Source of the DNA: Jiangella alba
GTDB lineage: Bacteria; Actinomycetota; Actinomycetes; Jiangellales; Jiangellaceae
Assembly (NCBI RefSeq): GCF_900106035.1
Contig: NZ_FNUC01000003.1
Location: 1,240,001 to 1,304,000 of the forward strand
Direction: 5' to 3'
Length of the DNA: 64,000 nt
Position 1 is the first letter of the stretch. The number at the start of each line of letters is the position of its first letter. The translations under genes were made by a program, and so were the position numbers. The notes under the pieces are model-generated. The model did no database searches, was not told the origin of the DNA, and saw nothing but the letters and a program-made list of their open reading frames with translations. Shown here piece by piece: positions 61,427-64,000 of this stretch.

Positions 61427-62514
61427 GCCGCGGCCGCCACCGGCTCCAGCAGCTGCTCCGTCTCGGCGTCGAACAGCAGCGTCCGGTCCGGCCGGACGGC
61501 GACCCAGCCGGGCGTGCCGGGCGTCGGCTCCTCGTCCTCGTCGACGACGACCTGCACCGGCAGGCCGTCCCCGGCCTCGACGGTGACCAGCACCGACGCG
61601 CCGAGGTTCTCGACGACGGTGACAGTGCCGCCGATGGCGTCCGGCACGGCCGACGCCGACCAGCGCAGGTACTCAGGCCGCCCGCCCCAGATCACCTCCG
61701 CGCCGTCGGACAGGCCCGAGACCCCGGGCGGCAGCGGCAGCGCCGCACCGGCCACTCGTACGGACGACCCCGCGACGACGCCCGGGTGCAGGTTCATCGG
61801 GGTCGACCCGACGAACCCGGCGACGAACGTGTTGGCGGGCCGGCGGAACACGTCGCGCGGAGACCCGACCTGCTGGATCTTGCCCGACCGCATGATCGCG
61901 ATGCGGTCGGCCAGCGCGAGCGCCTCCGCCTGGTCGTGCGTGACGAAGACGGTGGTGACGCCGAGGTCGCCCTGCAGCCGCTTGAGGAACGTCCGCGCCT
62001 CCAGCCGCAGCCGCGCGTCGAGGTTCGACAGCGGCTCGTCGAACAGGAACACGTCGGGCTTGCTGGCGACGGCGCGCGCGAGGGCCACGCGCTGCTGCTG
62101 CCCGCCGGACAGCTGGCCGGGCCGGCGCGCCGTCAGCCCGCCCAGGGACAGCCCGGCAGCGACGTCTTCGGCGGTGGCCAGCCGCGACGACCGGTCCACC
62201 TTCTGGATCTTCAGCGGGTAGGCGATGTTGTCCGCGACGGTCATGTGCGGGAACAGCGCGTAGTCCTGGAACACCATCGCGACGCGGCGCTCGCCGGGCG
62301 GCAGCGTCGTCACGTCCCGCGACCCGATGGACAGGCCGCCGGCCGTCGCCGTCTCCAGCCCGGCGATCGTGCGCAGCAGTGTCGTCTTGCCGCAGCCGGA
62401 CGGGCCGAGCAGCGCGAAGAACTCGCCGTCCTCGATGGTGAGGTCGAGCCCGTCGACGGCGCGGACGCCGCCCGGGTACTCCTTGACCAGTTCGTGCGTG
62501 GTGATCGCCGCCAT
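61423..62514 (-). CDS. Carbohydrate ABC importer ATPase (UgpC/MsmK type)
   Basis: 363 aa. Walker A GPSGCGKTT (about 36-44), signature LSGGQQQRVALARA, Walker B PDVFLFDEPLSNLDA, H-loop VFVTHDQ. The C-terminal TOBE/OB part (about 235-363) is typical of sugar and glycerophosphate importers. The ATG overlaps the stop of the permease gene by one base (TGATG). It energises the two permeases encoded upstream. Confidence 0.95.
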   Translation of the reverse strand: MAAITTHELVKEYPGGVRAVDGLDLTIEDGEFFALLGPSGCGKTTLLRTIAGLETATAGGLSIGSRDVTTLPPGERRVAMVFQDYALFPHMTVADNIAYPLKIQKVDRSSRLATAEDVAAGLSLGGLTARRPGQLSGGQQQRVALARAVASKPDVFLFDEPLSNLDARLRLEARTFLKRLQGDLGVTTVFVTHDQAEALALADRIAIMRSGKIQQVGSPRDVFRRPANTFVAGFVGSTPMNLHPGVVAGSSVRVAGAALPLPPGVSGLSDGAEVIWGGRPEYLRWSASAVPDAIGGTVTVVENLGASVLVTVEAGDGLPVQVVVDEDEEPTPGTPGWVAVRPDRTLLFDAETEQLLEPVAAAA

Positions 62515-63335
62515 CAGCGCTTGATCCCTCCGTGGAAGCGGAAGCCGTACCGGCGGTTCACGAACAGGTACATGAGCACCACCGGTATGGAGAAGAGCAG
62601 GGAGAACGTGGAGATCAGGGCGAGGTTGGGCTGCCCGCCCTCGGTGTAGAAGGTGAACATGACGACGGCGGCCGGCTGCCGGTCGGGGGAGCGGAGCAGG
62701 ATGAACGGCACCAGGAAGTTGCCCCACACCTGCACCACGGCCCAGACGGCGATCGTGGCCAGCCCGGGCCGCGCGATCGGGACCACGACGTGCCGCAGGA
62801 TCTGCAGCGACGACGCGCCGAACACCCGCGCCGACTCCTCGTAGGAGCGCGGCGTCGAGTCCATGAAGTCCTTCAGGATGAAGATCGCCGTCGGCAGCAG
62901 CCCGCCGGTCAGCACCAGCACGACGCCGAGCTGCCGGTCGATCAGCCCCAGCTCCGTCATCAGCAGGAACGTCGGCACCATGGCCGCCGTCCCGGTGACG
63001 ATCGACGACAGCAGGAGCAGCAGGTAGAGCAGCGTGTCGCGGCCGGGGATGCGGACCCGGGACAGCGCGTACGACGCCAGCGCGGCCAGCACGAGCGTGA
63101 TCGCCATCGTCCCGGCTGCGATGATCACGGAGTTGCCGAGCGACCGCATCGCGTACGGGTTGTCCCACAGCGTGCGGAAGTTCTCCAGCGTGAAGTCCGG
63201 CAGCGACACCTGCACCGACGGCGCGGCGTCGAACGGCGCCGTCAGCAGCCACAGCAGCGGCAGCGCGAAGAACACGAACACGAAGCCGATGAACACGTAC
63301 CTGCCGACGGTTCCCAGCGCCTCACGAACCGTCAT
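62514..63335 (-). CDS. Carbohydrate ABC importer permease (MalG/UgpE type)
   Basis: 273 aa with six predicted membrane helices. The coupling loop is FMDSTPRSYEESARVFGASS, the EAA-like motif of MalG-type permeases. N-terminal YVFIGFVFVFFALPLLWLLT is the first helix. The ATG overlaps the stop of the MalF-type gene (ATGA). Confidence 0.94.
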   Translation of the reverse strand: MTVREALGTVGRYVFIGFVFVFFALPLLWLLTAPFDAAPSVQVSLPDFTLENFRTLWDNPYAMRSLGNSVIIAAGTMAITLVLAALASYALSRVRIPGRDTLLYLLLLLSSIVTGTAAMVPTFLLMTELGLIDRQLGVVLVLTGGLLPTAIFILKDFMDSTPRSYEESARVFGASSLQILRHVVVPIARPGLATIAVWAVVQVWGNFLVPFILLRSPDRQPAAVVMFTFYTEGGQPNLALISTFSLLFSIPVVLMYLFVNRRYGFRFHGGIKR

Positions 63336-64000
63336 GACCGGCGCTCCCTCAGCAGTCGCAGGTACACCGACGCCACGATCAGGTTGATGATGATCATGAT
63401 CAGCGAGAGTGCGGCGCCCTCACCGAGCGCGCCGTCGCGCAGCGCCACCCGGTAGATGTAGATGCCGAGGATCTCGGTGCGTCCCTGCGGCCCGCCCGCG
63501 GTGATCAGGTACGGCGCGAACACGTTGAACGTCCACAGCGTGATCAGCAGCGTGTTGGTGAGGATGTGGCCGCGGATGTTCGGCAGGACGACGTCGCGCA
63601 GCGTCGCGAAGGTGCCGGCGCCGGCCATCTTCGCCGTCTCGAACTGCGACGGCGGCACCGACGCCAGCGCCGAGCTGAACAGCAGCATCGAGAACGCGGT
63701 GCCGTTCCAGATGTTGAAGACGATGATCGACTGCATCGGGTACTCGAGCAGCCACGCCGTGCCGTCGGTGCCGAGCAGCGCGTTCAACGTGCCCTCGCGC
63801 CGGTCCAGCAGCGCCAGCCACAGGAACGCGACGACCGACGCCGGGATGATCCACGCCAACAGGACCACGGTCTCGAGCACCGAGCGCACGGCGGGCCGCA
63901 GGCGGCGCGCCGTCCACGCCAGCGCGAAGCCGAGGATCGACTGCCCGATGATCGCGGAGAAGAACACGAACGCCAGCGTCAGCATCAGCGAGTTGCGGAA
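63332..64000 (-). CDS. Carbohydrate ABC importer permease (MalF/UgpA type), 5' end cut off
   Basis: 222 residues visible; the N terminus lies beyond the right edge. Membrane helices LTLAFVFFSAIIGQSILGFA and VLLAWIIPASVVAFLWLALL, and the coupling loop FETAKMAGAGTFATLRDVVL are typical of MalF/UgpA-type permeases. The binding-protein gene is expected upstream, outside the window. Confidence 0.92.
   Translation of the reverse strand, partial: FRNSLMLTLAFVFFSAIIGQSILGFALAWTARRLRPAVRSVLETVVLLAWIIPASVVAFLWLALLDRREGTLNALLGTDGTAWLLEYPMQSIIVFNIWNGTAFSMLLFSSALASVPPSQFETAKMAGAGTFATLRDVVLPNIRGHILTNTLLITLWTFNVFAPYLITAGGPQGRTEILGIYIYRVALRDGALGEGAALSLIMIIINLIVASVYLRLLRERRS

Overview
The window is very GC-rich actinobacterial chromosome. 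Evidence includes third-position GC bias, many GTG starts, ATGA/GTGA-coupled operons, twin-arginine secretion signals, small-laccase and mycobacterial-type inositol genes, DUF664 proteins and leaderless promoters. Content and layout fit a soil or plant-associated saprophyte of the Jiangellaceae/Nocardioidaceae kind, but the genus is an inference. No rRNA, CRISPR array, prophage or insertion sequence was seen; one tRNA-Asn is present.

Layout. 1-2.4 kb: a secreted ThuA/discoidin protein (cut by the window edge) and a TAT-exported two-domain laccase. 2.4-4.2 kb: gene-poor DNA with a duplicated hairpin element and one small membrane-protein gene. 4.2-13 kb: housekeeping and stress-type single genes (two DUF664/DinB proteins, XRE-cupin and MocR regulators, AhpD-like protein, ComB-like phosphatase, two RibD/DHFR-like reductases, a PIN protein, a secreted type-B carboxylesterase). 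13-15.3 kb: a secreted propeller glycosidase-like protein and tRNA-Asn. 15.3-19.7 kb: an operon of Gfo/Idh dehydrogenase, DUF993 aldolase-like protein and TIM-barrel isomerase, with its LacI regulator. 19.9-27 kb: a six-gene myo-inositol operon (iolG, iolC, Cgl0158-type aldolase, iolB, iolD, iolA). 27.1-34.4 kb: a secreted pectate lyase divergent from a nagB-nagA-uxaA-uxuB-type operon. 34.7-49.1 kb: LacI regulator, Gfo/Idh-isomerase-Gfo/Idh operon, Opp-type ABC importer, SGNH and acetylxylan-esterase-like hydrolases and another Gfo/Idh. 49.4-55.3 kb: a group-2 sigma-70 factor with an SOS-like box, then iolE-like, Gfo/Idh and GH38 alpha-mannosidase genes. 55.3-64 kb: secreted S1 protease, ABC exporter with TetR regulator, PD-(D/E)XK-like protein, CehA/McbA PHP hydrolase and a sugar ABC importer cut by the right edge.

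How it works together. About two thirds of the window is carbohydrate scavenging. It holds six Gfo/Idh/MocA dehydrogenases and three xylose-isomerase-like TIM barrels, each pair or trio linked to its own importer, hydrolase or regulator. Two operator families link distant operons. A LacI-type site (GCAAnCGnTTGC) lies before the pectate lyase, nagA, the 35.8 kb operon, the Opp importer and the esterase operon. A different site (TTGTCnnGACAAAGTC) lies before both the iol operon and, 30 kb away, the iolE/alpha-mannosidase operon. This suggests one polysaccharide regulon and one split inositol regulon.
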